Of a DNA stretch of 39,615 bases, positions 39,182-39,615 are shown in pieces. This stretch comes from a virus. The number at the start of each line of letters is the position of its first letter. Within the stretch, counting starts at the first letter, position 1. The notes below the pieces were generated by a model, which made no database searches, was not told the origin of the DNA, and was given only the letters and a program-made list of their open reading frames with translations. The DNA lies in IMG/VR virus record IMGVR_UViG_3300023301_000033, positions 1 to 39,615 of that record; one strand, written 5' to 3'. The position numbers and the translations under genes are program-made.

Positions 39182-39346
39182 TTAGTAAACGAACTTAAAG
39201 TCATTATAGTCGATGTCGTCAAAGCCTTGTTCTGTGATAAATTTTTGTTCATCGAATTCGATTTGTTCTAGTGCTTCTTGGACGGTTAAACTTTTGTTCG
39301 TTGTGATTTCCCCTACCAAGATTTCTTCATAAAATAATTTAGCCAT
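39182..39346 (-). CDS. Small acidic 54-aa early protein
   Basis: ATG at 39346 with AGGAGG 7 nt away. The product is acidic (MAKLFYEEILVGEITTNKSL, later FDDIDYNDFKFVY). It is the first gene after the strong early promoter at 39388-39416. Small acidic early proteins of phages often inhibit host enzymes, but nothing specific can be read here. Confidence 0.75.
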   Translation of the reverse strand: MAKLFYEEILVGEITTNKSLTVQEALEQIEFDEQKFITEQGFDDIDYNDFKFVY

Positions 39347-39387
39347 TTTAATTCCTCCTGTTTTGTTTGTTTCTTAACTACAACCTT

Positions 39388-39416
39388 AGTATATCATGTG
39401 ATATACAATTAGTCAA
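39388..39416 (-). promoter_or_regulatory. Strong sigma-A promoter
   Basis: On the minus strand TTGACT (39416-39411), 17-bp spacer, TATACT (39393-39388). Transcription would start near 39381 and run into the 54-aa, amidoligase and following early genes. Confidence 0.85.
39389..39406. promoter_or_regulatory. Palindromic operator in the early promoter
   Basis: GTATATCACATGATATAC has perfect 8-bp arms around a 2-bp centre and covers part of the spacer and most of the -10. A protein bound here would block RNA polymerase. The ribbon-helix-helix protein encoded just upstream is the obvious candidate. Confidence 0.8.
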
Positions 39417-39421
39417 CCTTT

Positions 39422-39562
39422 TTATTCGTTTTCTTCAATATATTTTTTAATCCATTGTCGCAACAATTCCGCGCGATTGACCGCGTTTTTTTCAGTCGCC
39501 AGATTTAGGGATTCTAAATCTTCTTTTGGTAATCTAACTACAAATGAACTATCGTTTGTCAC
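39422..39562 (-). CDS. Ribbon-helix-helix transcriptional regulator (46 aa)
   Basis: GTG at 39562 with GGAGG 10 nt upstream. SFVVRLPKEDLESLNLATEK is the ribbon and first helix, NRAELLRQWIKKYIEENE the second helix, the CopG/Arc pattern. Such dimers bind palindromes. The gene ends 6 bp before the early promoter with its operator, so it is the likely repressor of the early operon. Its own promoter must lie at or beyond the window edge. Confidence 0.8.
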   Translation of the reverse strand: MTNDSSFVVRLPKEDLESLNLATEKNAVNRAELLRQWIKKYIEENE

Positions 39563-39615
39563 GTTGATCAATCCTCCATACTACGTTTATTTATCAAACA
39601 TCCACATGACCTAGT

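Noticed and set aside
1-39615. CRISPR array, insertion sequence, integrase or att sites
   Set aside because: No regularly spaced repeats with unique spacers, no transposase or recombinase signature, and no duplicated attachment core were seen.

Overview
This window is a contiguous piece of a tailed-phage genome. Every convincing gene reads on the minus strand, so transcription runs from base 39,615 towards base 1. Strong AGGAGG-type ribosome binding sites, low GC, and a head module resembling the PBSX/skin genes of Bacillus subtilis (XkdF-like protease, YqbF-like protein, capsid order) point to a phage of low-GC Gram-positive bacteria, probably Bacillales. No sheath gene lies between the tail terminator and the tail tube, which suggests a siphovirus. 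No integrase, lysis gene or tail fibre is in view; the window ends inside the tape measure gene.

Layout in transcription order. (1) 39.6-36 kb: a ribbon-helix-helix regulator, then a consensus sigma-A promoter whose spacer carries a perfect palindrome, then small early genes, an amidoligase, a DUF6011-type zinc protein, a GIY-YIG-like/HTH protein and a phage sigma factor. This stretch is full of structured RNA: one very good and one weaker type II hammerhead ribozyme, and three copies of an intergenic element able to form a pseudoknot. (2) 35.6-30.8 kb: recombination and replication genes (SNF2 helicase, PD-(D/E)XK nuclease, Sak4-like ATPase, DUF669-like SSB). (3) 30.8-24 kb: an enzyme-rich block with an FAD/NAD-binding protein, a dUTPase-like/HAD nucleotidase fusion, two short-chain dehydrogenases, a DUF1599 protein, a second GIY-YIG-like protein, a dCMP deaminase and a ThyX homologue with an eroded signature. 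These suggest rerouting of thymidine metabolism or DNA base modification. (4) 23.4-18 kb: a DnaE polymerase interrupted in its catalytic motif by a 284-nt group I intron, a VOC protein, a RuvC-like resolvase, small regulators and an HD protein. (5) 17.9-15.5 kb: an apparent inserted cassette of small genes plus an MT-A70 adenine methyltransferase, with a short repeat in nearly every gap; it seems to have cut off the C-terminal tail of the HD gene. (6) 15.5-12.9 kb: a primase/VapE-like helicase fusion, then 300 bp of GTACTT repeats that look like an origin or operator array. (7) 12.6-0 kb: the late operon: terminases, portal, head morphogenesis, protease, capsid, connectors, tail terminator, tail tube, tail chaperones with a probable frameshift, and tape measure.

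Assignments were made by eye from motifs and gene order; no database search was run. Many small genes shorter than 60 codons are included because they have good ribosome binding sites and fit the gaps.
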